Origin: an uncultured Eggerthellaceae bacterium | GTDB taxonomy: Bacteria; Actinomycetota; Coriobacteriia; Coriobacteriales; Eggerthellaceae | Direction: 5' to 3' | Assembly (NCBI GenBank): GCA_958452575.1 | Contig: CAUDUM010000002.1 | Location: 438,204 to 502,203, forward strand | Length of the DNA: 64,000 bases | Part shown: one piece after another, positions 27,903-38,100 of the stretch | Layout: each line of letters begins with the position of its first letter | How positions within the stretch are numbered: position 1 is the stretch's first letter | Program-made: the position numbers and the translations under genes | The notes under the pieces: generated by a model | Told to the model about the DNA's origin: nothing | Seen by the model: only the letters and a program-made list of their open reading frames with translations | The model's database searches: none

Positions 27903-28020
27903 GGTCCGAGTGGCGGGAGGCGTCTCGTGCTCAAATAGGTCCTGAGCTCGCACGGACCGTCCACTGGACGGTCCGGCTCGTGCGGATACTGCGCGCGAGA
28001 CCCCTCCCGCCACTCGGACC
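27903..28020 (-). repeat. Structured intergenic element, copy C
   Basis: An 18-bp perfect inverted repeat (GGTCCGAGTGGCGGGAGG at 27903-27920, complement at 28003-28020) encloses, on the minus strand, the conserved strand TCTCGCGCGCAGTATCCGCA, a perfect 11-bp inner hairpin and the conserved strand AGGACCTATTTGAGCACG. The two conserved strands are shared with copies A (48728-48852) and B (63792-63918), while all stem sequences differ. Confidence 0.85.
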
Positions 28021-28062
28021 GGACGGCGCCCGACCGCCCGGGGCAGCCGGGCGCCTTATCAG

Positions 28063-29667
28063 CTACTGGACATCGACGGTGAGGGCATCGTTTTTGATGC
28101 GCTCGACCTCCTCGGGCGACAATCCGCTGCTCACCTGCACGTCGAATTCCAGGTTGCGGCCGCTTTGCGGCTCCATTGCCGTCACCGAAAGCAGGCCCTC
28201 TTCGGACAGACAGAACGCCACCTCGATCGGGGAGTTCTTCGGCAGGCTCGAGCCGTTCAGGTCGAACGTCGCGGTCTTGATGGGATCGCGGTCGATCGGG
28301 ATGAGGTCAAGCTCCTCGTCGTTCTCGAACACGCGCACCTCGACGGTCTGCTGGTTGTCGACGTTGGTGCCGAAGATGCGCTCCACGCGGTAGGTGTGGT
28401 CATCTGAGGTGATCTGCTGGTTCTTCTGGATCAGGTTGCACACCATGTCGCGGTTCGTTTTGACGTCGAGCACCTGGACGCCGTAGCTTTTGGTCGTGGC
28501 GTAGTGGATGGTGAGCGGCACCGCGTTGCCCGTCAGCTGCAGCTGGCTCACGACGCTCTCGTCGGACACCCCGCCCTCGCCCGGCGCGCCCTTGCCCGCC
28601 AGGATGTCGAGCGCGCACAGCGCCGCGCCCTTGGAGACGGCCTCGTCGGGATCGTTGATCTCAAGCGGGATGTCGGGGAAGTTTGCCTTCAGCGCCTCGA
28701 CGACCTGGGGCATGCGGGTGGAGCCGCCGACCAGCAGGATCTTCTCGACGACGCAGCCCTTGGAGGCGGCGTTGTCGAGCGTCGAGCGCGTGATCTCGAT
28801 GGTTTGCGAGAGCAGATGGCTAGTCATCTGGTCGAACGTCTCGCGCGTCAGCGAGATGCGCGCCGGCAGCCCGGCGATGTTCAACGCGACGGTGTCCTCG
28901 TCCTTGCTGGACAGGTGCTTCTTCGCTTTCTCGGCGGCATTGCGCAGTGCCTGCTGGGCGTAAGGGTCGAACTCGTCCTCGTAGCCGGTCTGGCTCACGA
29001 ACGCGTCGGCGAGGTAGTTGACGATCTGATCGTCCCACAGACGCCCGCCCAGGTTGTGGTTGCCGTCGGCGCACACGACGCGGATGTCGGTGCCCTCGTC
29101 GTTGCGCGTGATCGCGATGACCGACGCGTCGAACGTGCCGCCGCCCAGGTCGTACACCATCACGACGCTGTCGGCGTCGCTTTTGGTGCAGCCGTAGTAC
29201 ACGGCGGCGGCCACCGGCTCCTGCACCAGGTTGATGAGGTTCAATCCGGCGATCTCCGCCGCGGCCTTGGTTGCCGCGCGCTCGACGTCGCCGAAGTGGG
29301 CGGGGACGGTCACGACGACCCCGTCGATGTCCATGCCGGAGCTTTGGACGGCGTCCTGGGCGACCTTGCGCAGGATATAGCTGGAGACCTCCTCGGGGGA
29401 TTTGGCCACGCCGTCGACGACGATGGCGGGCTCGTCCTTGCCCATGAGCGGCTTCACGAGCTGCGCCGTGCGGTCGGGCTCGACCAGCGCGAGGTCCTTG
29501 GCCACCTCGCCCACAGTCGTGTCGCCGTTGTCGGTGAAGTACACGACCGACGGCGTGGTGTTGGCGCCTTCGGAGCTGCGGGCGGTGACGACATTGCCCG
29601 TCGCGTCGATGTAAGAGGCGTTGGAGCAGGCGGTACCCAGGTCGATGCCGAAAACGGTGGATTGCAT
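28063..29667 (-). CDS. DnaK-like Hsp70 without lid domain
   Basis: A 534-aa Hsp70. The ATPase domain is complete: phosphate-1 loop GIDLGTACSNAS, VTVPAHFGDVER, VYDLGGGTFDASV and LLVGGSTRMPQVV. A substrate-binding beta domain follows (about 385-510) with the end of the protein at residue 534, so the C-terminal helical lid of housekeeping DnaK (over 600 aa) is absent. ACSNAS replaces the usual TTNS, marking a specialised branch. It sits between the GrpE-like gene upstream and Hsp70-VWA downstream on the same strand. Start ATG behind AAAGGA. It likely serves the neighbouring NTPases rather than general folding. Confidence 0.9.
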   Translation of the reverse strand: MQSTVFGIDLGTACSNASYIDATGNVVTARSSEGANTTPSVVYFTDNGDTTVGEVAKDLALVEPDRTAQLVKPLMGKDEPAIVVDGVAKSPEEVSSYILRKVAQDAVQSSGMDIDGVVVTVPAHFGDVERAATKAAAEIAGLNLINLVQEPVAAAVYYGCTKSDADSVVMVYDLGGGTFDASVIAITRNDEGTDIRVVCADGNHNLGGRLWDDQIVNYLADAFVSQTGYEDEFDPYAQQALRNAAEKAKKHLSSKDEDTVALNIAGLPARISLTRETFDQMTSHLLSQTIEITRSTLDNAASKGCVVEKILLVGGSTRMPQVVEALKANFPDIPLEINDPDEAVSKGAALCALDILAGKGAPGEGGVSDESVVSQLQLTGNAVPLTIHYATTKSYGVQVLDVKTNRDMVCNLIQKNQQITSDDHTYRVERIFGTNVDNQQTVEVRVFENDEELDLIPIDRDPIKTATFDLNGSSLPKNSPIEVAFCLSEEGLLSVTAMEPQSGRNLEFDVQVSSGLSPEEVERIKNDALTVDVQ

Positions 29668-29753
29668 GATCGGTTCCTTTCAGTAGGGGTGGAACTTGAA
29701 GTTAAAGCGGATGGAGGGTGTGGCCGCCGCCCGCATCGGACGGCGGCGGCGTC

Positions 29754-30989
29754 TCACTCGACCTTCAGGCGATCACCCGCCTTTGCCGCACGCGGCGCCG
29801 GGGGCGCCGGAGGGGCGGGGGGAACGCAGCGGGGCTGATCGGCGAAAGGCGCCTCGCCCTCCCCGCACGCCTCGTCCGTTCCCTGCAGCGCCTGGGCGAC
29901 CGCCGCTGCCGCCTCGCTCGACGACAGCGGCGGTTCGCTGGCCGGATGCTCCTCCGCCCGCGAGCCCATCTCCGGCATCGTCGAGGACCCGGCATCCGCG
30001 GCTGCCGTCCCCGGCTCCGCGGGCGCAGCCGGCGCCTCCGCGGCCGCATCAGACGGCTGAGCGATCGCAGCCGGCGCCTCCGCCGCATCCGTCTCCACCG
30101 CCGCTGCCACATCAGAAGGCTGAGGCTCCTCGGGCTTGGGATCGGACTCGGCCTCGGGCTTGGGCTTGTACGTGAACGCCACCACCTGGGCGGGACGGAG
30201 GATCTTGCCTTCGAAGGCATATCCGCACGTCAGCGACTCGGCCACCGTGCGGTGGCAATCCCTGTCACCGGTCGGCACGGCGCGCACCGCACGGCAGCGC
30301 AACGGCTCCAGCGGCTCGCCGGGCTCCGGACGCCACACCTCGACGTTCCAGTTGCGCAGGATGTCCCCCAGCATCAACCGGAACTCGTCGAGGTCGCGGC
30401 GGATGCGCGCGGCGAGATCGTCCCGATCGCCCTCCTCCGCCTTGCGGCGGTAGGACGCGATGGTGGCGCTCATGTCCTGATGGACGTCGATGACTTCGTT
30501 GATCAGGGGCTCGACGATCTTGCGGTACAGACCGCTGCGTTGCTCGTCAAGCTCGTCGGAGATGCGCTTGAGCGTCGCCTCCTCGTAATCGGTCTTGGAG
30601 ATGCGCGCCTTGAACTGCTCGGAGAGCGCGTCCACGCCCTCCTTCAGCTCGCCGAGCGCCATCGCGCGTTCCTTCTCGGCGCCCTCCAGCGCGGCGGCGC
30701 GCTCCTTCTCGACGGCGTCGTGCGCCGCCATGCCGTCGCCGAGCGCCCGTGCGGCGCACAGCAGCTGATCCAGCTTCTCCTCGGTCGCACGCAAGCGCTC
30801 CTCCAGCGCGGCGGGGAACGCCTCGCGCACCGGCTCGGGCTCGTCGCGCACCATTTGGCGTCGCACGGCATGGGGACGCATCCCGCCCCGCATCCCGGCG
30901 TCGACGGACGGCGGCGCTTCGACCGGGCGCGCGCATCCGCGGCCCAGCTCATCCAATCCGTACCATTCACCATGACTCATCGTGCGCAT
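29754..30989 (-). CDS. GrpE-like nucleotide exchange factor with long acidic/Pro-Ala tail
   Basis: A 411-aa protein. Residues about 60-190 form a long coiled coil (KERAAALEGAEKERAMALG). Residues about 200-270 contain the GrpE-type beta wing: VPTGDRDCHRTVAESLTCGY and EGKILRPAQVVAFTYKP at its end, equivalent to GrpE's surface that opens Hsp70. The last 140 residues are low-complexity Ala/Pro/Glu. AGGAG lies six bases before the ATG at 30989. It is the first gene of the GrpE-Hsp70-Hsp70/VWA set and diverges from the NACHT gene. Confidence 0.85.
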   Translation of the reverse strand: MRTMSHGEWYGLDELGRGCARPVEAPPSVDAGMRGGMRPHAVRRQMVRDEPEPVREAFPAALEERLRATEEKLDQLLCAARALGDGMAAHDAVEKERAAALEGAEKERAMALGELKEGVDALSEQFKARISKTDYEEATLKRISDELDEQRSGLYRKIVEPLINEVIDVHQDMSATIASYRRKAEEGDRDDLAARIRRDLDEFRLMLGDILRNWNVEVWRPEPGEPLEPLRCRAVRAVPTGDRDCHRTVAESLTCGYAFEGKILRPAQVVAFTYKPKPEAESDPKPEEPQPSDVAAAVETDAAEAPAAIAQPSDAAAEAPAAPAEPGTAAADAGSSTMPEMGSRAEEHPASEPPLSSSEAAAAVAQALQGTDEACGEGEAPFADQPRCVPPAPPAPPAPRAAKAGDRLKVE

Positions 30990-31039
30990 CCCTTTCTCCT
31001 CGCGTCCTTCGCCCGACGGAGCCTTCCACGGCGTCTTCC

Positions 31040-31083
31040 GGCGGATCCGCGACTGAAACGCGCGTTTCGATAGTGGATCCGCC
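31040..31083. promoter_or_regulatory. Nested palindrome in the divergent GrpE-like/NACHT promoter region
   Basis: GGCGGATCC (31040-31048) and GGATCCGCC (31075-31083) form a perfect 9-bp inverted repeat enclosing GAAACGCGCGTTTC, itself a palindrome. The region between the divergent genes (30990-31327) holds no gene. TACAAT at 31254-31259 is a possible -10 for the NACHT gene. The nested palindrome could be an operator for both operons. Confidence 0.45.
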
Positions 31084-31327
31084 CGCCTGCCGAGGCGATC
31101 CCGGCAACCTCACCGGCATCGTCGCGCCTCGGGCTGATTCAACTCTAGGGGGCACCGCCGCGCGCCGCAGGAGGTATGGCGCCGGGATGCGGGGGGAAAC
31201 CGAGGCCGCAGGGGGGAACGGGAATTCGAAGGCTGCTCGGCAACGGCGCACGGTACAATGGAGCAAGCGGCCGACGGACGGCGCGGCGGCATGCCGCCCC
31301 GATCCGCGGCGTGCGGGAAGGAGCATC

Positions 31328-34255
31328 ATGGACAGGCAGCCTGCTTCGGGCACCGCGGGACTCCGCATAGACGACCGGACGCACGTCGACGACGTCCCCC
31401 TCGAAAACGACGAGGTCGTCGACACAGGCGAATCGAAGGGCAACGTCGCCTTCTGCATCACGCTGTGGCTTGCCGGAGAGCGCTTCGGCGCCTCGTCGGC
31501 GGCCTGCGCCGCCGCCTCCTCCCAGGGTTGGAGCACGTCACCGGTGAAGTCCGGCTCCCTCGCCAACGACATCGACAAGGCGCTCGGCCCCGCATTCGAC
31601 GACCAGGGCGCCGCGGTCGACCTCTACCCCTGCTTCGGAGACGACGACTCGGGGCTGCCCGCCGCCGTGCATCCGTGGAGCACCTACCGCCGCACCGCGT
31701 TCGACGACTACTTCGCCTCGCTCGTCTCCCGCTTGGACAAGCATGCCGCGGGCGCGCTCGTGACGAAGCTGGGCGGCGCCATTCCCAAAAACTCCGGCTT
31801 CAACGGGATGGAGGGGTTCCCGTTCCACGGCATCAAGCCGTCCTACGTGAGCGAGGGCGAAACCAAGACGAGGGCGCGGATCAGCGCCAACACGATGCTC
31901 AGCGGCATCGGGCCGTCGGGCGAGCTGATCCCCCAGTTCCGGCGCGTCGGCTCCATGAGGTTCACCGACATCGTCCATTACGGCGACTACTGGCCCTTCG
32001 CCGTCGGCGCGGGCGGCCATCCCACCGAGATGGGCCTGTGGGACAAGAAGCTCAAGGACTCCCTGCTCGATGCCGACGTGGACAACACCCACCGCGGCGA
32101 GAGAAAGCAGCTCGTGCACCGCACGCAACCCAGCCGCCTGATGGACTACCTGGTGTGCCTGCCCTACACCGCCGCCTGGAAACTCATGAACGACCGCACG
32201 CCGCTTTTGGACGGCGCGCAAGCCGCCGCCGAGCTGAAGCGGATGTTTCTGCACGCCTACCAGGACTCCGACTTCCCCGCGTTCACCGACGCGCAGCGTG
32301 CCGCCCTCGACCGCCAGCCGTGGCCCGAGAACGCCTACGAGGCCGCCGCGATCATCGCCGCGGCGCTGGTGGGCTTCGCACTCGAAGAGGGGTCGCTGTT
32401 CGACACCACGGGAAGGATGCTGCGCCGCGAGCTGGGCCGCCAGACCGCCTACCTCGAGCGGCTGCAGGATTGGGCATCCGAGATCACCGAGCGCGACGGA
32501 GCGTCCGCCAAGGCGGACCGCCTCCAGGACGTGTACGTGGCGCCGCCGTTCGCCGAGGAGAACCCCGTCAACTGGCTGCTCTCCCCCGACGCGGGACGGC
32601 GCCTGCTCCTGCAGGCGGGCTCGGGCATGGGCAAATCGACGTTTCTGCGCGCCGCCGCGGCCGCCTGCGCGAGCGCCCGCCTGGCGCGGATCTCGCTGAC
32701 GCTGGACGGGATGGTCGCCAACGAGGAGGCAGCGCGGTTCGCCCTGGCGTTCGCACGCGGCGCCGACAACGACGCCGCCCGGTTCGAGCTGCGCGACGCC
32801 GCAGACGGCGGGGACGCGGCGCCCGAGCCCGTCGAGCGAACGGTCGCCGACATCCTCTCCGACGACGCCCTGGCCCGCCTGTCGGGCATGGCGCAGCTTT
32901 CCTCGTTCACGCCCATCGTGCTCTCGCAGACGCGCGACGAGGCGCTCTACCAGCGGCTCGCCGACGACGAGGAGGGGGCGCCGTCCTTCTCCGACCTGGC
33001 GTTCGAGGCGCTTCCGGAAACGATGCGCGACGCCCTGCGCAGCGCGACAGCCGCCCGGGAAGGATCCGCCGCCAACCCCATCGACGCGCTGGTCGAGCGC
33101 GGGAACGTGCTGCTGATGGTGGACTCCATCGACGAGATCCCCCGCCGCCACCGCGCGCTGTACCTGCGCCGGCTGAGAGAGTTCGCCGACCAGCCGGGCA
33201 TCGCGCGCCTGCTGGTCGCAAGCCGCCCGCTGCCCCCCGTCGACGCCGCCGCCATGCGCGGCCTTCTGGGAAGGGACGCCCATCGGGCACGCCTGGAGGA
33301 GTTCGACCTGCCGCGCCAGGAGGAGCTGTTCGCGCGCGTGACCACGCGCGGCGGTGCCGACGCCTACGACGGGCCGGCGTTCCCGCTGGTGCGCGCCACG
33401 GCGGGCTTCCGCGGCGTCATGGGCAACCCGTTCATGCTCACCGCCATCGCGCTGGCGTTCAAGCGCGGCCGGGCGACGGACCGGCGCAGCGTATGGGGGA
33501 CGTTCTCCGAGATCAACAAGAAGTTCCGCAAGCGCACCACGCTGAGCGGCTACGACAGCGGCGCGCTCGAGCATCTGGCATTCGACCTCACCGTCGGCAG
33601 CCCGACCCTGCCCGCCGCCGAGTTCGTCGAGCGCTTCCGCTCGTACCGCAACGCCGAGGCGTCCCTGCAGGCGCGCAGCGCCGTGTCCCTCGAGCTCGAC
33701 GAGGACGAGCTGATGGACCTGATCATGTCGCGTCTGGGCATCATCGACGTCCGCGACGGCGAAGCGGGCTTCCCCTACGCCGCCGTGCGCGGGTTCTGGG
33801 CGAGCCTGTGGGTGCGCCACTGCGTTGAGCGCGCCCAGGAGCTGCCGCAGAGTATGATGGACATGAAGGGGATGGGCAAAGACGAGCGCGAGGACCGCTT
33901 CGAGAAGGCGGGCAACGCGGGCGTCGAACAGTTGAAGCTGCTGCTTTCCGCCACCGCGTCCGCCGATCCGGCGGGCGACGGGCGCTTCGACGACGCGGCG
34001 CTGCTCGCGCTGCTGTTCACGCTCGACTACGCCGGCACGCCCTCGCACCCCGACTACCCCGCATTCGACGTCCTGAGGAAGCAGACCTACCGCTTCCTGC
34101 TCGTCGAGTGCCTTATCGCCGAAGAGGAGCAGAGGTTCCGGGCGGAGCGGACTTTGCGCGAGGCGGCGACGTTCGCGTTCGGACGACCGCTCGCCGGATA
34201 CGCCGAGGAGACCGATCCCCTCATCCACCGTCTGGCTGCGTTCGCGAAGGAGTAG
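31328..34255 (+). CDS. NACHT-type STAND NTPase with unknown N-terminal domain
   Basis: A 975-aa protein. Residues about 426-440 hold Walker A (LLLQAGSGMGKST) and residues about 597-606 Walker B (VLLMVDSIDEIP), with the extra acidic residue typical of NACHT; a helical winged region follows. The first 420 residues match no family I know (segments DIVHYGDYWPFAVGAGGHP, LMDYLVCLPYTAAWK) and may be sensor or effector. The C-terminal 250 residues are alpha-helical. STAND proteins act as ligand-triggered switches in immunity and signalling. ATG at 31328 behind GGGAAGGAG. First gene of the plus-strand half of the cluster. Confidence 0.82.
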   Translation: MDRQPASGTAGLRIDDRTHVDDVPLENDEVVDTGESKGNVAFCITLWLAGERFGASSAACAAASSQGWSTSPVKSGSLANDIDKALGPAFDDQGAAVDLYPCFGDDDSGLPAAVHPWSTYRRTAFDDYFASLVSRLDKHAAGALVTKLGGAIPKNSGFNGMEGFPFHGIKPSYVSEGETKTRARISANTMLSGIGPSGELIPQFRRVGSMRFTDIVHYGDYWPFAVGAGGHPTEMGLWDKKLKDSLLDADVDNTHRGERKQLVHRTQPSRLMDYLVCLPYTAAWKLMNDRTPLLDGAQAAAELKRMFLHAYQDSDFPAFTDAQRAALDRQPWPENAYEAAAIIAAALVGFALEEGSLFDTTGRMLRRELGRQTAYLERLQDWASEITERDGASAKADRLQDVYVAPPFAEENPVNWLLSPDAGRRLLLQAGSGMGKSTFLRAAAAACASARLARISLTLDGMVANEEAARFALAFARGADNDAARFELRDAADGGDAAPEPVERTVADILSDDALARLSGMAQLSSFTPIVLSQTRDEALYQRLADDEEGAPSFSDLAFEALPETMRDALRSATAAREGSAANPIDALVERGNVLLMVDSIDEIPRRHRALYLRRLREFADQPGIARLLVASRPLPPVDAAAMRGLLGRDAHRARLEEFDLPRQEELFARVTTRGGADAYDGPAFPLVRATAGFRGVMGNPFMLTAIALAFKRGRATDRRSVWGTFSEINKKFRKRTTLSGYDSGALEHLAFDLTVGSPTLPAAEFVERFRSYRNAEASLQARSAVSLELDEDELMDLIMSRLGIIDVRDGEAGFPYAAVRGFWASLWVRHCVERAQELPQSMMDMKGMGKDEREDRFEKAGNAGVEQLKLLLSATASADPAGDGRFDDAALLALLFTLDYAGTPSHPDYPAFDVLRKQTYRFLLVECLIAEEEQRFRAERTLREAATFAFGRPLAGYAEETDPLIHRLAAFAKE

Positions 34256-34378
34256 GCGGCGCATCCCCCACGCTCCCCCGGGCATCCCCGCCGCGCCGGC
34301 GCGGACCGCGTGGTTCAATGGCACCGTAGTCGAAACAGCCCGGGAAACCCCGTTGGCGCCACCGATGAAGGAGGGCTC

Positions 34379-35188
34379 ATGGAACGAGAGAAAGCGATCA
34401 GGCTGCTGCAGAAGGAGATCGACGCCCTGCGCAAGAACATCCAAGAGGATTCGGATCTCGACGAGGAGCAGCGCGCGTCGCTTCTGGAGTCGGCGAACGG
34501 CCTTCGCGATCAGCTGAATTCCAACAGCGACGGCGACGAGCACCTGCATCTCCTCCTGTCCCTGTTCGGATACGATGGCGCCACCATCGACGACGAGGAC
34601 GGGGGACGGGACGACGGCGACGCACTCGCCACCCTGGCAGGATCCGCACCGGCGACGACGGGCGCGTGCAGCCTCCCGATCTTCGACGAGAGCGCCATGT
34701 GGGGCAAGATCCGCAGCATCCTCGTCGACACGATGGAGCTCAAGCACATCCTCTACAGCGACGGCGAGGATGACTACTACACCGCCCAGTTCGGCATGGG
34801 GGACGGCGAGGGCCGCCAGCTCGTCATGAAGGTGATCTACACGCCCGACGCCGACTGCATCCAGTTCCGCGCCGGCTACCCCTTCAACGTCGACCGGAGC
34901 GTCCTGCCCATCGCCCGCTCGTTCATCTGCAAGCGCAACTACGAGATGCGCTACACCCGCATCGAGCTCGACGCGCGCGACGGCGAGGTGTACATCTGCC
35001 TGGTGATGCGCGTCGAGGATCCCGCCGAGCCGCCCGCGAGCTTCGTCCGCATGCTGAACCTCACCATCTCGACCGGCTTCGACGAGTACGACACGCTGCG
35101 CCGCTACTCGCGCGCGCAGTTCACCGACGAGGAGCGCGCCGAGTTCCTGGCCGAGGTGGAGTTCATCTCCCCCTTGATGCTGGAGTAA
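34379..35188 (+). CDS. YbjN-like (type III secretion chaperone fold) protein
   Basis: A 269-aa protein. Residues 1-45 are a coiled coil (MEREKAIRLLQKEIDALRKN). Residues about 100-269 show the YbjN pattern: alternating strands (VMKVIYTPDADCIQFRAGYP), helix VDRSVLPIARSF, then NYEMRYTRIELDARDGEVYI. YbjN domains are small chaperone-like adaptors. AAGGAGGG precedes the ATG. It sits between the NACHT gene and the 1081-aa orphan, 10 bases before the latter's start, so they are coupled. Fold assignment is inference from pattern. Confidence 0.65.
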   Translation: MEREKAIRLLQKEIDALRKNIQEDSDLDEEQRASLLESANGLRDQLNSNSDGDEHLHLLLSLFGYDGATIDDEDGGRDDGDALATLAGSAPATTGACSLPIFDESAMWGKIRSILVDTMELKHILYSDGEDDYYTAQFGMGDGEGRQLVMKVIYTPDADCIQFRAGYPFNVDRSVLPIARSFICKRNYEMRYTRIELDARDGEVYICLVMRVEDPAEPPASFVRMLNLTISTGFDEYDTLRRYSRAQFTDEERAEFLAEVEFISPLMLE

Positions 35189-35197
35189 CGGCCCCCC

Positions 35198-38100
35198 GTG
35201 ACGCGTTACGGCGACATCCTGAGAGACGCTTCGACGAGCGCGCCCTGGGAGGCGCGCTCGGTCAACGGCGCCCTTCATGACCGCGTCGATTGGTTCGCCG
35301 TCGAGGAGATCGGCTTTCCCTTCCCCATCGCACGCCTTTCCGATGACGATCCCGTCCGCAAGGAGGCGGACGCCAAGGGCTCGTGGGGGTATTTCGAGCT
35401 CGCCGGCCAATCAGCCTCGACGGCGGGGGCTGGCGAGGCCAACGTCTGGAAGAGCGCGACGACGCTTCCGCTCGAGGCGGGAAACCCCACCCTGTCCTCC
35501 TTCAGATCCCTCATGGAAGCCGCCCGGAAGAACCGCGTCCGCCGGATCGCCGAGGCGGAGCCCTCCCCGCGCAACGGCCGTGTCCCGACATCCGCGGACG
35601 CCGGCTCGAGCGGGCTGGCGGCGCTTGCCGCCCTGCGCGATCGCGCGCACGACGTCGGAGCGGCAACCGTCGATACCGCAGCGAGGGACACTGTGGAGGA
35701 CGGCTCCGTCGTCGAGCTCGACGTTCCGGCGGGCCTGCTCTCCGCGTTGGCGGAGGGCGCATCGCCGGAAGAAGCCCTGGCGCGTGTCGGGGAGAGCCGC
35801 GGCGGCGCAGCCGGGACGGAGGTCGGCGATACCTCGTCCGACGATCGCGGGGGCGGGCTTGCCGCCCTCGCGCGCCTGCGCGAAACCGCGCGCGCTGCAG
35901 CCGCGTCCCCCGACACCCTGCCGATGCATCCGCCTGCATCAGCGGCCGCCGCGCTCGTCGAGGGCAAGTCCCTGCCGAGGATCGAGGCGGCAGACATCCT
36001 CCCCGCCCGGACCAACCTGACGCCCGGCAAGCGGATCTCCTCCGAGCAGCGCATCGTCGTGGTGGGCGTCGACGACCCGTTCGCCGCCCACCAGCTGCGC
36101 GGGTGCTTGCTCGCATCAGCCCAGGTCAAACGCGTCCTCCCCGGCCTGGACGGCATTCTTTCCGAGAAGGACCTCGAGGACTGCGCGGGCATCGCGTACC
36201 TCTCGCACGCCCTCTGCCCCGCGGAGGGATGGACCGCCGATCCCGATGCGACCCGGGAAGCGGAGGCGAAGGTCGTCGCTTCCGCGTCGCTGGGCGCCTT
36301 TGACGCGTCATTCATTCCCGAGAATCCCTCCAAGGCGCCGGATGCCCAGGTGACAGGTTCGTTCGCCGTGCTCGATTTCGTCGGATCCCCTTGGATCGGA
36401 GACCGCCTTCCGACGGCGTTCGCCTACGCGCTGAGCCAGGCGCGCTGTGCGGTCGTGCTGGCGGAACCGGCGCGGGAGGACATCTGGAGGCGCCTGGTCG
36501 AGCTGATCGACGACGCGGTGGGCGGATCCTCGACTCCCGGCACGACCCGCCGCACGCTCGGGTTCTTCTCGATGGACGACCGCATTCCGCCGAGCTCACG
36601 CCCTCAGCGCCGCTTCATGCGCGCCTGGTGGAGATGGTTCGGCAACGGATCCCGCTGGGGTTTCCACGAACTCGGCGCCCAACTCGACCGCGCAATGGGA
36701 TTGCTCGGCTTTAACCTGCACCAACGCTCCTACGACCTGGGACTGGTGTCGATCGTCGCCGCGCAGATCCGCGATGGCGGGACGATCGCGTCCGCCGACG
36801 ACATCGCCGACGCCCTGGCGGACCGCTTCCCCGATCGCGAGCTTCTCCAGACGATGGTCGACAGCGCCATGGAGCTGCTCGTGTCGTCGGATGCCGAGAT
36901 CCTGAGCGAGCGCGTCTTCATCCCCTCCCAGGGATTCTTCGACCTCATCGACCGCAACGCCAAAGCGGGGGCGTCGATCCTCGCCATGACCGCCGTGCGC
37001 TCCTCCCCCTCCCTGCAAGCGGTGCTCCGCCTGCAGGGCGAGCGCCTCGAAGTGCGCTTCTCGACGCTGTTCGCCTGCCTTGCCGCGCGCTGGTTCCTCG
37101 AAGACCCCTCGCTTTCCCTGCTCCACGTCGCCGACAACCTGCACCGGCTGTCCCGCCGCGTGCCCACGGGCGGCTGGGGGCGCATCGTGCTGCAGACCGT
37201 CCTGCTCGCCGAGCAGCGCGGCCAGGCGTTCGCCGGCCGCGTCATCCTCGATCGGCTCTACGACCGCGCTTTCAACGGAGAGGAGCGCGGCATCCTGGCC
37301 GAGATATCGCTCGGCGTGTTCCTCGACGCCTCCGACGGACTACCCCTGGTATGGCGCAAGAGCCTCTTCAACGGATCGGTGAACGCCCGGCAGGCGCGCA
37401 TGCTCAGGGAAACGCGCGATGCCGGCTGGCTGCGCAGCGAGAACCTGCTGGTGCTGCGCCATTCCGTCGACGACCTGCGCCGCCGCGCCCGGGCGCGGGA
37501 GGACGTCAGGCTGAAGCCCCGGGATATGCTGAAAAGCTGCCATTGGATGGACCTGCTGCTGTGCTGCCTGGAGGCGCGGGACGCCGCGCAACTGTTCCGC
37601 GAGATCGTCGCGGACCTCGACGGTCGGGACGAGGAGGCGCGCGTGCGCGCGCTGGGACGCTACGACTGCCTGGTCTGGGCATGCCTGTTCGACATCGCGC
37701 TCCCCTGCCCCTCCCTCCGCCGCGATGCGCTGGATCCCGCGCCGTTCGCCGCGGTGCGGGACGCCGCGCTGCGCGAGCTTTCCGAGGAGGGGCCCGCCTA
37801 CGACGAGTGCGCGCGCTTCGCCTGGATCTACGGAATGGAGCCCGTCTCCTTCGAAGACGATGACTGGGAGCGCATCCGGGCGACCGCCGCGCGCATCATC
37901 GAGGATTCGTCGGAAGACGATGAGGGCGAGATGCTCGAACGCCGCATGTCCGCCTACCAGGTGCTGGCCGCCTTCGCCCTGCGGAAGAGCCGCGGTCGGA
38001 CGGCGGAGGACGCCGACGGCGGCGGCGTCGGAAAGAGCGCGCCCGCGCCTCTCTCCGGACGGGTTTTGGTGCGGATGGCGCGCGACCTGGAGTTCTTCAC

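Noticed and set aside
29667..29753. CIRCE element before the Hsp70 gene
   Set aside because: No TTAGCACTC/GAGTGCTAA pair is present in the spacer.
31538..35410. 1290-codon open frame antisense to NACHT and YbjN-like genes
   Set aside because: It crosses a gene boundary and lacks motifs, while the plus strand has clear ribosome sites and Walker motifs.
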